Numbered from the stretch's first letter, positions 27,324 to 38,200 are shown. The stretch: 63,284 nt of DNA from Pseudoscardovia radai (GCF_002259605.1 NZ_MWWR01000010.1:1-63284), one strand, 5' to 3'. Translations and numbers: made by a program. Notes: generated by a model not told the origin, from the letters alone.

Positions 27324-28499
27324 TCAACCATTCAATCCATTCGCTCTCTCAGGAGGAGTCGAATCAACGCGCTGCGTGAGCGCTGCCCGAGCGTTCGCCT
27401 CATCGATCCCGTCGTCCATGCTGTCACGCAGCCGATTGAAGCTCTCCGGCGTAGCCGTGGCATACACGTCGGTTGTCATCTTCGCGCTAGCGTGTCCCAT
27501 TGCCTTCTGGACGGCTTTCAAATCGCCAGAAGCTTGCAGGGCGAGAGTGGCGAAGGTGCTCCGTAGCGCCTTCGGCGGGTAGAGTGGCGCTCCTGCTGCT
27601 ATCAGCGATTTTTTGTACCATCCGTCGTGGCGGTCCGCAATGCTTTGCTGCACGGGATATGGATAGTTCCCGTCGCCGGAGAAGACGCGGGACCCTGGGA
27701 GCCTTCCGTCAATCAGACTGGCGAGTGCGCTTTTTACGATTTCAGGCATTGGAACGATGCGGTTTCGGTTTGTTTTGGTTCCTTTCTCGTCCCATGTTCG
27801 CCCGCTTTGTGTGGCACTCTTCGTGACATGAATCTGGTTGTGGTCAAGATCCACGTCATCCACGGTTAGTGCTATCGCCTCTCCCCAACGCAGACCGCAG
27901 AATCCTAATACCAAGATGAGGACACGGTATTTTACGTCGATTTCTCCGGCACATTCCGCAATTCTTATCACTTCATCGAATGTGAAGGCCTTTGCCTCAG
28001 CTTTTCTGCGTTTCGGCAAATCTATGTCGGAGCAGGGGTTCGCGCCTCTTGGAAGAATATGGTCCTTTATGGCTAGATTCATGATTTCGTTTAGGATCGT
28101 GAATGCCTTCTCGACGCTCGATGGCGATTGCGACTTGGACAATTCGGCGACCCATGCCTGGACCTCCGAGTAACGGATGGCGTTGATCTTGCGATGACCC
28201 CAGCGAGGCTTGACGTGGTTACGCCATACGGCGTCCTCTCGTCGCAGGGTGCTGTCGGCATGGATGCCGCCACTGTGGCCCTCTCGCAGTTCTCGGTACT
28301 CCTCTTCGACGGTGATGCGCAGCTTGTCCTTGGTGATGTATGTCCCGGTGCTCATCTCCACAGTCTTCTCATCGAGAAAGCTTTGGGCGTCATCCCTTGA
28401 TTCGAAACCACGCTTATGCACTCTTTCCTTCTGGCAGGTATAGAACACCTCCCATCGTTTCCCGTGCTTCGTTTTATACGATTTCACTGTCCCTCTCAT
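27324..28499 (-). CDS. int: tyrosine-type site-specific integrase (tRNA-Leu element)
   Basis: 391 residues. An N-terminal arm-binding domain (about 1-55) and a SAM-like core-binding domain (60-165) precede the catalytic domain. Active-site residues seen: Arg in GLRWGE (~203), Arg in ALRSTFATL (~313; the usual His of HxxR is not evident), GH in MGHASAKM (~333) and Tyr in TDVYA (~343). The ATG at 28499 overlaps the TGA of the ATPase gene as ATGA, indicating translational coupling and choosing this start over a TTG 15 bases upstream. It inserts the element into tRNA-Leu. It is homologous to the tRNA-Gly integrase further along, with shared LGFCGLR and IGE/WGE stretches. Confidence 0.92.
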   Translation of the reverse strand: MRGTVKSYKTKHGKRWEVFYTCQKERVHKRGFESRDDAQSFLDEKTVEMSTGTYITKDKLRITVEEEYRELREGHSGGIHADSTLRREDAVWRNHVKPRWGHRKINAIRYSEVQAWVAELSKSQSPSSVEKAFTILNEIMNLAIKDHILPRGANPCSDIDLPKRRKAEAKAFTFDEVIRIAECAGEIDVKYRVLILVLGFCGLRWGEAIALTVDDVDLDHNQIHVTKSATQSGRTWDEKGTKTNRNRIVPMPEIVKSALASLIDGRLPGSRVFSGDGNYPYPVQQSIADRHDGWYKKSLIAAGAPLYPPKALRSTFATLALQASGDLKAVQKAMGHASAKMTTDVYATATPESFNRLRDSMDDGIDEANARAALTQRVDSTPPERANGLNG

Positions 28500-29707
28500 C
28501 TTGTTCCGCCCCAATTCCTCATGACTTCTTCGATAACTTTCGCTCTGTCCATGCCTGACAAGTACCAGACGCCGCGTGGTCCGCGTTCCTGAAGATGAAG
28601 AAAAAGAAGCTGCCCTTGCTTTTTTGCCGCCCTTTGTACGCCATGGACGACGGTCAATCCCTGTACGCCGTATTTCGTGCTCTCCTTGGTGCAGAGCGCG
28701 AGAATCTCCGAAAAGAGACGCCAGCCTCCATTCGTTTCAAGATATGGCTTGACCGTTTTCCTCCAAAGATCTCCATAGAGGGAGCGGTCTTCTTCTGTTT
28801 CCTTTTCTCGGTCGAACCTGGCGTCCCATGCGGCATTGAACCGCATGTTTCCTTCTTCCTGGTCTTTGATTTTCTCGATGTCGCCATTCACTATGTATTC
28901 TCGGCCGTTGTGCTTCACGTGCTTAGCGTCAAGTCTCATTTCGAATGTGAGTCCCGTGGGGCTGTCATTGCTTTTTTCGACTCTTGCGAGGAGCATTTTG
29001 GCGTTTCTCCCTTTCGAGTCAGTGCGTTCTTCCGCTACAACTGATACTGCGTACCTGCACTTCGCAATAATCGTGTGTGATCCTGAATACGCCATGTTGG
29101 AGTCGCTTCTTTTTTTGTTGGTGTGGTGAACCAGTGCGATGGTTATGTGGTGTTCATGTGCGAGTTGGAGGAGAGGAGCCAGCCAGTTGTCGACATCCGT
29201 ATCCTTGTTCAGATTCCCCTTGAGCCACTGCGACAGAGGATCGATAACGATGAGCTTTACATTCAGGTCTTCCATCGTCTTGATGTTTTCTTTCCGCGTT
29301 AGGGTGGTCACAAGGTTCTCGTTTTTTTTAAGAGTTGGAAGCGGGGGATTGATGGTTGCGCACTCGCAGCCGTTCTCGCGCAACGATATCACCTGCTTCT
29401 GCCTGCGATCTTCCTCTGTGAAGAAATACACCCGCGGGGTCCGTGTCCTCTCCTCTATGGGCAGCCACGAATTGTGCGGATCGGCGGGGGCGAAATGGGC
29501 TGCGATGTTGCGCATCAGTGTGCTTTTTCCGATTCCGGAATCCCCATAGTAGACGTTGAGTTCGTCCTGCATGATGATTCCGTCCCCAAGCAGGATGCTC
29601 GAATCGTCGTAGTCATACAGGAGGTCGTTGGTCTCCGGTGTTCTCCGTCGCAAGGCATCTTGGTTGGCCGATGCCGGGGATTCGTGGTTTTTCTGAGATG
29701 GTGTCAT
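28496..29707 (-). CDS. RecA-like P-loop ATPase (RepA/AAA_25 type)
   Basis: 403 residues. Walker A GDSGIGKSTL lies in the first 70 residues, Walker B KLIVIDPLSQW near 165-175, and an ALVHHTNK sensor segment follows, as in hexameric RepA-like replicative helicases and AAA_25 proteins. The C-terminal 150 residues look like a winged helix (GWRLFSEILALC). The start at 29707 has AAAGAGGC upstream; a GTG 24 bases earlier is a weaker choice. The gene ends inside the integrase start. On integrative elements such proteins drive or regulate autonomous replication; here that is inference. Confidence 0.78.
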   Translation of the reverse strand: MTPSQKNHESPASANQDALRRRTPETNDLLYDYDDSSILLGDGIIMQDELNVYYGDSGIGKSTLMRNIAAHFAPADPHNSWLPIEERTRTPRVYFFTEEDRRQKQVISLRENGCECATINPPLPTLKKNENLVTTLTRKENIKTMEDLNVKLIVIDPLSQWLKGNLNKDTDVDNWLAPLLQLAHEHHITIALVHHTNKKRSDSNMAYSGSHTIIAKCRYAVSVVAEERTDSKGRNAKMLLARVEKSNDSPTGLTFEMRLDAKHVKHNGREYIVNGDIEKIKDQEEGNMRFNAAWDARFDREKETEEDRSLYGDLWRKTVKPYLETNGGWRLFSEILALCTKESTKYGVQGLTVVHGVQRAAKKQGQLLFLHLQERGPRGVWYLSGMDRAKVIEEVMRNWGGTR

Positions 29708-29863
29708 GCTGGTGCCTCTTTCGTGCGACACCGCTAGATGCTATAATGCATAGCGGAGTGGTTGTTATATCAATTCCTCGGAATCGCGACTTTCCGTCGG
29801 TGCGCGATTCGATTGAGCCGCAGCAATGCGGCTTTTTCTTTCGGCTCGGACCGTGGCTTTCCC

Positions 29864-30118
29864 TTACTTTTCATCCTTTCCTTTTTCGTATTCGCTGGTC
29901 GATGTGTGTGCGCATGCGTCGATCCAGTCCCTTACATCGCCGAGGCGGTACACGATGTGACGTGGTGCCAGCCTCCTGTAGATGGGGCCATCGCCGTGTT
30001 TGCGCATCTGAGCGGCACGGTTTTCCGAGAAGCCGGTTATGGCGCAGAATTCCTTCACGCTGATGAGTCGGTCTCCATCATCATTGCCGAAGTTGATTGT
30101 GGGTTCGAGCAGAGTCAT
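29864..30118 (-). CDS. excisionase-like helix-turn-helix protein
   Basis: 84 residues from ATG 30118 (AAAGGAGAC upstream; the longer open frame lacks a site). A MerR/AlpA-type helix-turn-helix is clear: LISVKEFCAITGFSENRAAQMRKHG then a basic wing GPIYRRLAPRHIVYRLGDVRDWI. This 'helix_turn_helix_17' layout is usual for excisionases and small regulators of integrated elements. It lies 156 bases upstream of the ATPase-integrase pair on the same strand. Confidence 0.82.
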   Translation of the reverse strand: MTLLEPTINFGNDDGDRLISVKEFCAITGFSENRAAQMRKHGDGPIYRRLAPRHIVYRLGDVRDWIDACAHTSTSEYEKGKDEK

Positions 30119-30221
30119 GATTGTCTCCTTTGGCGGTTTCGGGTGGGGTGTGTGTTTGCAGTCTGGTATTGGGTTGCCTGCAGGTTGGTGCTGGTGTGTT
30201 GTCTTGCTCCTTTCCTGTGCG

Positions 30222-30974
30222 TCAAATGCTGATGCCTGGTTGCTCTGAGCCGGGCGATTCCGACGATGTGTCATTCGCGGGCGGAGCGTCGTGAAGAGCG
30301 ACGGACGCAACATCGACTTCCTCGTCGGCGAGGATGCCGAACATGTCGGCGCCGCACGTATCGATGCCGGTCAGGTCGGCGCCGCGAAGATCGACGTCCT
30401 CCATCCATGCATTCCCGAAGGAGACGCGTACGAGGCGGGCGTTTCGCAGGAGCGTGCCTATCATCCATGCGCCGGTCATATCCGCATCCGCCAGACTCGC
30501 GTCGGAGAGATCCGTCGATTCCAGACTCGCGAAGCGCATGTCGGCCGCGTCCATCAGGACACCGGCCAGAAGGGAATCGTCAAGCTCTGCATGGGTGAGG
30601 CGCCCACGGAGGATGTTCGCGCCGCTCAGGTCGCAAAGATCGAGCCCTGTGTTCGTCAGATTGGCACCGGCCAGGCATGCGGAGCGAAGGCTTGAGGTGC
30701 CGAGGCGGGCGCCGGACAGGTCGGCACCGGTGAGGTTCGCCATGTCGAGGTTCGAATTGAGGAGGGAGGCCCCTCCGAGCTGTGCGCCGCTGAGGTCGGC
30801 TCCGGCCAGATCGGCATGGAAGAGACTGGCTCCGCGCAGTTGCGCGCCCCTGAGATCGGCGCCTGGCAGCACGGCCCAGTCGAGCCGGTCCTTGTTCTCC
30901 TCTGCAAGCTGACGCAGGTTCTTCGACTCGTCCGCCGCAAGGATCCTGCCGAGGACATCCCTGATGACGACCAT
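30222..30974 (-). CDS. pentapeptide-repeat protein
   Basis: 250 residues from ATG 30974 (GGAGGCAGC just upstream). About 30 pentapeptide units of the A(D/N)LXX type run from residue ~36 to ~215 (for example GADLRGAQLRGASLF), predicting a right-handed quadrilateral helix. The leader GRILAADESKNLRQLAEENK is closely related to the leader of the repeat domain at the C-terminus of the relaxase on the same element. Pentapeptide proteins such as Qnr/MfpA mimic DNA and protect or inhibit gyrase; others act in scaffolding. Which role applies here is unknown. It is transcribed towards the excisionase and ATPase genes. Confidence 0.85.
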   Translation of the reverse strand: MVVIRDVLGRILAADESKNLRQLAEENKDRLDWAVLPGADLRGAQLRGASLFHADLAGADLSGAQLGGASLLNSNLDMANLTGADLSGARLGTSSLRSACLAGANLTNTGLDLCDLSGANILRGRLTHAELDDSLLAGVLMDAADMRFASLESTDLSDASLADADMTGAWMIGTLLRNARLVRVSFGNAWMEDVDLRGADLTGIDTCGADMFGILADEEVDVASVALHDAPPANDTSSESPGSEQPGISI

Positions 30975-31241
30975 GCTGCCTCCATTTCAGTCGCAGTCCG
31001 GTATTTCGCTGCGCGGCTGTTGGGCTGCGCCGGATTAGAGAGACCGGACGCCTGTGGTGCGAGGCGTTTCTCGTTTAGTTCGGAACATTCTTCCGCAGTA
31101 CGTCCGTCTTGAAATCCAACATTACCACGAAAAACACCTTGTCAGTTTATAAAACCAACAAGAATGGCAAAATGTGATTTCTGCTTGGCCGTTGATGCCC
31201 TAATGTGCGCCGCTATTCTCGTCATCCGCTAGATTGGGGGT

Positions 31242-31913
31242 ATGAACTCGAAGGATAAGGAACTCGGCCTGCAGCTTCTCAGAGCGCGAGAGGCAAGGCA
31301 GATGTCTCGGGATGCTCTTGCGGATGCCATGCGACGGAGAGGCAATGACTGGACGCGTTCAACGGTGTGGAGCATCGAACGCGGAGAGCGAAGCATCAAG
31401 CTGAGGGAGGCGGAAGACCTGCACAATATCCTTGACATGACCTTCGGATCTGCCGTCTCCGGGGAGAAGGACGAGAATTACGAGGACTATGCCAAGCGGA
31501 AGTGGGAACTGGAAGTCACGCTGGCGTTGGATCGTTTGAAAAACGAGTATTGGAATGTTCATGATCTCGCGGCAACGCTGAAGATGGAAGGATTCAAGGC
31601 CAGCGATGTCGAGGGGTTCAAGGGCCTCGGGCTTCATCTGTCGGTTCTCGGGCAGGCGATGGATGATTTGTTCCTAAGCGCTCCGCAGGTAGCTCGGGAT
31701 ATGAGCACGGAAACGTTTCTGAAGACTCTCGAGAAGTCAGGAACGTGCATCACGCCCGAAGACGAGGAGACTTTCAGCAAAGTGCTGGCGCGTAGGCAGC
31801 AGTTGCATAATATCGAGGTACGCCATATGGAGGAGAAACGCCGAAAAGAGTCTGAGAAAAAAGCCAGTGGCGAGACGGATCCGGGAGAGGGGGAGCTCTC
31901 CGATGGCGAGTGA
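31242..31913 (+). CDS. XRE-family repressor-like protein of the tRNA-Leu element
   Basis: 223 residues. The N-terminal ~65 residues are an XRE helix-turn-helix (LLRAREARQMSRDALADAM, then TRSTVWSIERGERSIKL), followed by an acidic helical region with coiled-coil character (residues 75-200) and a charged tail. It is divergent from the pentapeptide gene, so it probably controls that block. The N-terminal domain is clearly homologous to the repressor of the tRNA-Gly element (56951-57574), with SRD..A..M, RSTV.S(I/V)E.G.R.IKL conserved. The ribosome site is weak (TTGGGGGTATG). Confidence 0.8.
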   Translation: MNSKDKELGLQLLRAREARQMSRDALADAMRRRGNDWTRSTVWSIERGERSIKLREAEDLHNILDMTFGSAVSGEKDENYEDYAKRKWELEVTLALDRLKNEYWNVHDLAATLKMEGFKASDVEGFKGLGLHLSVLGQAMDDLFLSAPQVARDMSTETFLKTLEKSGTCITPEDEETFSKVLARRQQLHNIEVRHMEEKRRKESEKKASGETDPGEGELSDGE

Positions 31914-31933
31914 TGCTTCCCGTGATTGAGCAT

Positions 31934-31970
31934 GTTGGGGTCTGACTGCACAATGTAGTCAGACCCCAAC
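31934..31970. terminator. shared terminator of converging genes
   Basis: GTTGGGGTCTGACT pairs perfectly with AGTCAGACCCCAAC around a 9-base loop. It lies between the converging XRE and MmeI-like genes, 20 and 6 bases from their stop codons, and can serve both. The T run is weak on each side. Confidence 0.7.
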
Positions 31971-31975
31971 GTCGT

Positions 31976-34876
31976 TTATTGCTCTGCGGTCAGTTTGACG
32001 TAGTCGTCGAAGAGGATCTGGAGACGGGCGTCGTTGTCGTTGCGGAGCCATGCGTGGGCGCCGAAGGCGGTGTCGACGATTTTGTCGAGGTCCTGGTGGG
32101 CGCGGCGCAGGTCGGCGGGCATGAAGGTTGGGTCGTACAGGTCGGCCAGCGAGGAGCCGGGGTGGTTCGCCCGTGCCTCAAGGACGGCCTTGCCCGCGGC
32201 GATGATCGCGGAGCGCGTGGCGTCGTCGACGGGCGGAAGCGGCAGGGTGTTCCACACGAGGGTGTTGGAGAAGCGGCAGTCCGACTTCAGGCGTCCGCCG
32301 ATTCCCTTCTGCCATGCCATGAACATCGCGGATTCGATGATGGCGAAGTTGAAACCATCCGGATCAACGCAGGTAAAGTTCGCATTTCCGGTTATTATTT
32401 CCGGCGGCAGCCAAGCGCAGGTGATACAAGTCCTCGTGCCCGAGAAATGGGCCGGGATACAAATGTAATTATCTTGAGGCTGCAAATTGTCTCGGAATAG
32501 CCAGGGCGTTTCGCGGTTCTTGTACGCATCTCCTGACTTGGTCGAGTGCTCCCTGAATTCCTTGCATGCGGTGATGCGTTCCTTGAGGAAACTAGATGCT
32601 CTCATGTCTCTTGAATCGGCATCAACGAGCCAGAGGCACCATCGGTCTTTTCCGTTGATGAGCTCTTCTGCGCCTTTGAATTGGCGGACGTATTTGGCGG
32701 CAATGGGGTCGGCCATCGCCTCGTCATATGCCTCTCTGGTGTTGAGAAGTAGATTGTTGCCGTCGACTGGTTTGGAACCGTACCTGCAGAGGTTGAGCCC
32801 GCTGCCCAGCGGCCCGGTTTTCTGGCTGCGTTTCTCCACGTACACGTCGGGTCCGTCGAGGAGGTATCCGTTGATGTGCCGGGGGTGCGTGGGCTCGGGC
32901 TCGCCGTCCAGCTTCCGGTAGGTGTAGAGGGTGGGCGGCGTGGTCGCGTCATCGGACTTGTCCATGCCGATGATGACGACGTGGACGTGCGCCATGTCGG
33001 TGGACTGGGCGTCCCAGCCGAAGGTGCGGTGCGCGAACCGTATACGCCAGCCGTCGTTGACGATCGGCCTGAACAGGGAGGGAACGGGCACTCCCTGGGT
33101 GATGCTGTTCGTGGAGACGAGCGCGAACTGCGCGGTCGGCTTGGTGAGGTATTGGCTGGCCTTGCGGTACCATCCGGTGGCGTAGTCGAGGTATCCGTCG
33201 TAGTCCTTGCCCCAGACGATACGCATGTCCTCGGTCTGGTCCTGGCCCTTCAGGTACTGTCCGATGAAGGGCGGGTTGCCCATGACGTAGTCGCACCGGC
33301 CGCCGGGCAGGAGTTCGTTCCAGTCGTAGCGCAGGGCGTTGGCGCAGACGATGTTGCCGGAGTCGTGCAGGGGCAGGCGGGGCTGGTCGCCCACGATGGT
33401 CGCGGTCTGGTCGAGGGCCTGCTGTTCGGCGATCCACAGGGCCGTCCTGGCGACGGACACGGCGAAGTCGTTGATCTCGATGCCGTGGAACTGGTCGATG
33501 CTCACCTTGATGGGGTTCAGGTCGTCGCCCAGGTCGAGCATTCCCTGGTCCTTGTACAGGCCGGACAGGACGCGGTCCTCGAGGCGGCGCAGGCACAGGT
33601 ACGTCTCGGTCAGGAAGTTGCCGGAGCCGCACGCGGGGTCGATGAACTGCAGGCCCGCGAGGCGGTCCTGGTAGTCCTTGAGGTGCTTCCGGTGGGTGCG
33701 GTCGGTGACGGTCTCGTGCTCGATTCGGTCGAGTTCGGCGGTCAGGTCGTCGAGGAAGAGGGGGTCTATGACGCGGTGGATGTTCTTGACGGTGGTGTAG
33801 TGCATGCCGCCCATGCGCCGCTGGTCGTGGCTGAGGGTCTCCTCCATGAGGCTGCCGAAGATGACGGGGCTGATGCCGCTCCAGTCGAATCCGCGGGATG
33901 CGTCGAGGAGCGCGTCGCGGATGGGGTCGGTGAACTGGGGGATCTCGATCTGCTCCGCGTACAGGCCGCCGTTGACGTAGGGGAATCCGGCGAGCTCGGG
34001 GTCGAGGTAGGGGTCGCGCTCCCCGTCGGGCTTGTTGAGGGTGTCGAACAGGTCGATCAGGCGGCCGCGCAGGTGCGGGGCGTCCTCGGCCTCCACGAGG
34101 CGGCTGAACGAGTCGGCCTTGAACAGTCCGGCGTCCTCCGCGTACATGGCGAACACGAGGCGCACGGTGAGCACGGCGAGGTCGTGGTGCATCTTGGGTG
34201 TTTCCTCGCGCCCGCCCTCGGTGTAGCGCTTCATGAGCGCGTTGTGGAGCCGGGCGACGCGGATTCCCGCGTCCACGGACAGCTTCTGCTGGATCATGAG
34301 GCGGGAGTTCTTCTCGTCGAAGATGCCGTCGAGGGTGTTCACGTTGTCGGCGAGGTCCTCGAGGCGGAACTCCACATCCGGCCCGTGGTCGGCGCGCGGG
34401 TGCCTGTCGAGGTCGTAGATGCGGAAGGTGCCGAAGTTGCATGTGCCGAGCACGCTCGGCTTGTCGCGGGCGGGCATGTTGTCGCTGTAGCCTAGCGCCT
34501 GCTGGATCGGCGTGACCATGCGGCCCTGGCGCTTCTCGGGCTCGTCCAGGTCGACGTCCCCGGACTTCTGCTCGACGAGGAAGCGGGCGTCGGGGAACAG
34601 CACGTCGATGTACCCGCCGTTGGCGGTGCGGCGCTCGAACTCCACTTTGGAGGTGGGGTTGGGGATGTCCAGCACGTTCGCCATCAGGTCGATCCAGAAC
34701 TTGGATGTTTCCTGTTTCTCGTCGCCGTGACCCTTCCACCGGTCGATGAATTGCGCGATGCGCTGCTTGCGCGACGGCCTCATGCCCTGCGCCAGCATCG
34801 ATCCGGACGCGCGTTGCAGGACGCTGTCCTGCGGCGCCGCGTCGTCCCCCGCCTTGCTGCCGATACGGTCCGTCAT
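31976..34876 (-). CDS. MmeI-like type IIL restriction-modification enzyme
   Basis: 966 residues, near the size of MmeI (~920), a single polypeptide that both methylates adenine and cuts about 20 bases away. An N-terminal PD-(D/E)xK nuclease centre is seen at residues ~88-103 (GYIDVLFPDARFLVEQK). A helical spacer is followed by methyltransferase motif I, DPACGSGNFLTETY (~410-423), and motif IV, NPPF (~534). The C-terminal third is the target-recognition and capping region. The segment coding residues ~705-845 (32340-32760) is more A/T rich than its surroundings, suggesting exchange of the recognition domain. ATG 34876 is preceded by GAGAGGGG. No separate nuclease or methylase gene is needed. 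Confidence 0.85.
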   Translation of the reverse strand: MTDRIGSKAGDDAAPQDSVLQRASGSMLAQGMRPSRKQRIAQFIDRWKGHGDEKQETSKFWIDLMANVLDIPNPTSKVEFERRTANGGYIDVLFPDARFLVEQKSGDVDLDEPEKRQGRMVTPIQQALGYSDNMPARDKPSVLGTCNFGTFRIYDLDRHPRADHGPDVEFRLEDLADNVNTLDGIFDEKNSRLMIQQKLSVDAGIRVARLHNALMKRYTEGGREETPKMHHDLAVLTVRLVFAMYAEDAGLFKADSFSRLVEAEDAPHLRGRLIDLFDTLNKPDGERDPYLDPELAGFPYVNGGLYAEQIEIPQFTDPIRDALLDASRGFDWSGISPVIFGSLMEETLSHDQRRMGGMHYTTVKNIHRVIDPLFLDDLTAELDRIEHETVTDRTHRKHLKDYQDRLAGLQFIDPACGSGNFLTETYLCLRRLEDRVLSGLYKDQGMLDLGDDLNPIKVSIDQFHGIEINDFAVSVARTALWIAEQQALDQTATIVGDQPRLPLHDSGNIVCANALRYDWNELLPGGRCDYVMGNPPFIGQYLKGQDQTEDMRIVWGKDYDGYLDYATGWYRKASQYLTKPTAQFALVSTNSITQGVPVPSLFRPIVNDGWRIRFAHRTFGWDAQSTDMAHVHVVIIGMDKSDDATTPPTLYTYRKLDGEPEPTHPRHINGYLLDGPDVYVEKRSQKTGPLGSGLNLCRYGSKPVDGNNLLLNTREAYDEAMADPIAAKYVRQFKGAEELINGKDRWCLWLVDADSRDMRASSFLKERITACKEFREHSTKSGDAYKNRETPWLFRDNLQPQDNYICIPAHFSGTRTCITCAWLPPEIITGNANFTCVDPDGFNFAIIESAMFMAWQKGIGGRLKSDCRFSNTLVWNTLPLPPVDDATRSAIIAAGKAVLEARANHPGSSLADLYDPTFMPADLRRAHQDLDKIVDTAFGAHAWLRNDNDARLQILFDDYVKLTAEQ

Positions 34877-35200
34877 TGGTACCCCTCTCGTCGTCGTTAC
34901 GGGTCCATGATAGGCGATTCGCCGGTCCGTCGCGCGCGCCCGCGCGCGGGCGCCCCGTTCCCACGCGGCGCCCAGGCAACGGGGAACGGGAGGAAACGGT
35001 AACCGCATCGGGAAACGCGAATGCGGCCGAGGGGAAGCCCGCAGGAGGCAAGAGGGAAGGCGTCGGTGACATACCTGGGGAACTCGCCGGGGAGTTTCAA
35101 AAAGGGGGAATCGGAGATGGAGCAGGGAGTAGAATCGAGGAAAGCACACTTGTAGTCCACGCTGCCGCGTGGACCGTCGGACGCCGGAGGGAGGTGCGGG
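34877..35200. other. divergent intergenic region, candidate oriT
   Basis: 324 bases between the divergent MmeI-like and relaxase genes. Inverted repeats: CCCGTTCCC/GGGAACGGG at 34954-34962 and 34982-34990 (19-base loop), and GTCCACGC-TGCC-GCGTGGAC at 35155-35174, 26 bases before the relaxase start. MobF relaxases usually nick close to their own gene at a site flanked by inverted repeats, so an origin of transfer here is plausible; no known nic sequence was recognised. Confidence 0.35.
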
Positions 35201-38200
35201 ATGCGGGGAAGGATCGTCATGGGGGCGAAGCCGGCGGACAACGCGGGCGCCGGATCGATGAACTCGACGGATGGGTACGCGGCGTACCTGGCGCGCCACG
35301 AAGGCGGCACGGCGGCCAAGGCGGTGAGGGGCATGGCCGAGTACTACGGGCAGGCGCATATCGTGTCCGTATCCCCGGGCGCTGCGCCGGTCGACCTCGG
35401 GCAGGCGGACGCCAAGGCGATCCGGTCCATCCTGGAGTGGAACGATCCGGAGACCGGCGAGAGTCGCGGGCGGATCGGAAGGAACGGACGGCCGTTCTAC
35501 GAGATTACGACGAACTGGCCGAAGGACTTCGATGTGGCGAGCCTGGTCAACCCGGATCTCGCGTCCGAGTACGCGCGGCTGCACAACGAGGGCAACCGGA
35601 ACGTGCTCGGCTATCTGTCCGGGCGCATGTACTCGCAGGTCTGGAAGGACGGCGCGATCCACTCGTGCGGGGCGGGGCGGTTCGATGCGGTCTGCACGAC
35701 GCACGGTACGAGCCGCGACGGCGACCCGGAGCTGCACACGCACATCGCCATACCGAACCGCGTGTGGTGCGAGGGCAAGTGGCGCAGCATCGACAGCTCC
35801 CGCCTGATCGCCCTGAACTGGGCGCTCCAGGCGATGCACGACGCGAAGGGCGTGTGCGACCCGTCCTGGCGGCGCGTGCTGGCCTCCCATGGCCTGACGG
35901 TCCGCGTGGACGAGAACGGCGTCGCGAGCATCCCCGAGCTCGAGAGGGCGGCGGACTTCATGAGCAAGCGCCGCAAGGCCATCAAGGAGGAAGAGGAGAG
36001 ACTCACCCGGCGGTGGTGCAAGGAACATCCCGGGCAGGAACCGGACTACGCGATGCGCCGCACCCTCAACCAGATGGCCTGGGCGCGCACGCGCAAAGCC
36101 AAAGACAAGACCGGGGAAAAGGCTGCGCCCGACCGCGACAGGTGGTGGCGGGAACTGAACGACGCCGGCATCGACCTCAGCGGATTCGTGCAGCCGCGCG
36201 ACGTGCCTGGCGACGCGGTGCGAGACATCGCCGAACGGCCCGCGACCGATGAGGAGAAGGCCGTGATCGTGGCGCGTGCCGTGCGCGCCCTCCAATCGGA
36301 GCGCTCCGCATGGAGCGAATGGGACGTCGACCGCCAGCTGTGGATCGAGATCTCGCGAAGCGGCCTGTGCGGCGACTCCGGGCACCTGTACTCCCTGCAC
36401 GCGCAGGCGAAACGCGTCGCCATGCGGTCCATGGTCAGGCTGTCCGACCAGGCGAAGGCCGCCGCCCCGTGGGTCAGGTCGGTCACCACCCGGCACGTCA
36501 TCGACACGGAAACGGAACTGACCGGCATCCTCGCCGTCAGGGGAGCCGGCGAAAACACACCCGAAGCCATGGGCGAATCCGTGGAGGGGCTCGATCCCGG
36601 CCAGGCCGAGGCCGCCGCGCAGATCTGTGGCACGGCGGCCCTGACCGTGGTACAGGGCGCCGCGGGAGCCGGCAAGACCACCATGCTCGCAGCATGCCGC
36701 CGGGAACTCGACGCCAGGGGACGCAGGCTCCTGATACTCACCCCGAGCGGCAAGGCCGCGAAGGTCGCCGCCAGGGAGACCGGGGCGGAGGCATGGACCG
36801 TGCACAAGCTGCTCGCCGCGCACGGCCTGACATGCGACGACCTGGGGACATGGACGGACGGCGACCTGCACGAACCGCGTCCGGGAAGCATGTATGCGCT
36901 GAGCGTCGACGACGTGATCGTCGTCGACGAGGCCGGCATGCTCGACCAGGAGACCGCCCTGCGCCTGCTGCGCCTCGCGGACAGGTACGGGTGCAAGGTC
37001 GCCCTTGTCGGAGACGAAAGGCAACTGTCCGCCGTCGGACGCGGCGGAGTGCTCGGCATCGCCGCCCGCCACGCCCGGTCCGTCGTCGAAATGACCCAGA
37101 TCCACCGCTTCCACGACCCCGAATGGGCGCGCGTCACCCTCGGCATCCGCGACTGCAAGGACCCCGCGGCCATGGCATCCCGGCTCACTGGCGGCAAAGA
37201 CGTGGCGGACGCCGCCGGCGGGCACGCCGTCTGGCTCGGCGAGGACGGCGAGGTCGTCGACTACCTCGCCCGCGCATGGGCCGACGATCCCGGCCTGCTG
37301 ATCACCTGCACCACCAACCGCCAGGCCGACCTCGTGAACGAGACCATCCAGCGGGAACGGATGGAGGCCGGAAGCCTCGGCGCCGATTGGATCGGATGCG
37401 CGGGCGACGGCGCAGTGCACGCCGGGGACCGCATCCAGACACGTCTGAACGATGCCTCGCTGGGCGTCGCAAACCGCGAGACCTGGACCGTGACGGACGT
37501 CCGCGCCGACGGCATCACCGCCACGGGCGACGACGGACGATCGGTTCGCCTGCCCGCCGGATACGTCAGCGAATGGGTCCGGCTCGCCTACGCGGTCACG
37601 ACATACGGCGCCCAGGGCGCGACCGCGAACGCATCGATTCACTGGGCCGACGGATCTCGCGCCGACGCGGCCGACGTCTACGTCGGACTGACCAGAGGAC
37701 GGGCCGACAACCGGCTCGTCCTGACGGCGGCCGACCAAGCCCAGGCGCGTGACACGCTCCGGCAGATACTCTCCCAATCCCGCGCCGACCTCGGCGTCGC
37801 CCACGCCAGTCGCGAACTGGAGGAAAGCCTGCCGTCCCTGCCCGAATACGACCTCCCGTGCATCCTCGGCACGGACGGAGAGATCCTCGTCGAGGGCAAG
37901 CCGGGACAGAGCCTGCGCCAGCTCGTCGAAGAGAACAAGATGGGCCTGGCGAGGGCGTCCCTGTGCGGATGCGACCTCAGCGGCATGGATCTCAGTGGCG
38001 CCGACCTGCGCGAGGCCGACCTGTCGGAATCGAATCTGTATCAGGCTGATCTTAAATGGGCGGTACTCGATGGCGCGACCATGCGGGGCGCGGATCTTGG
38101 AGACTCCAGGCTCGAACGGGCGCACTTGTGCGAGGCCGATCTCGGGGATGCGACCATGCGGGGCGCGGATATGCGCGGCGTGTGCCTCGATCGCGCCGAC

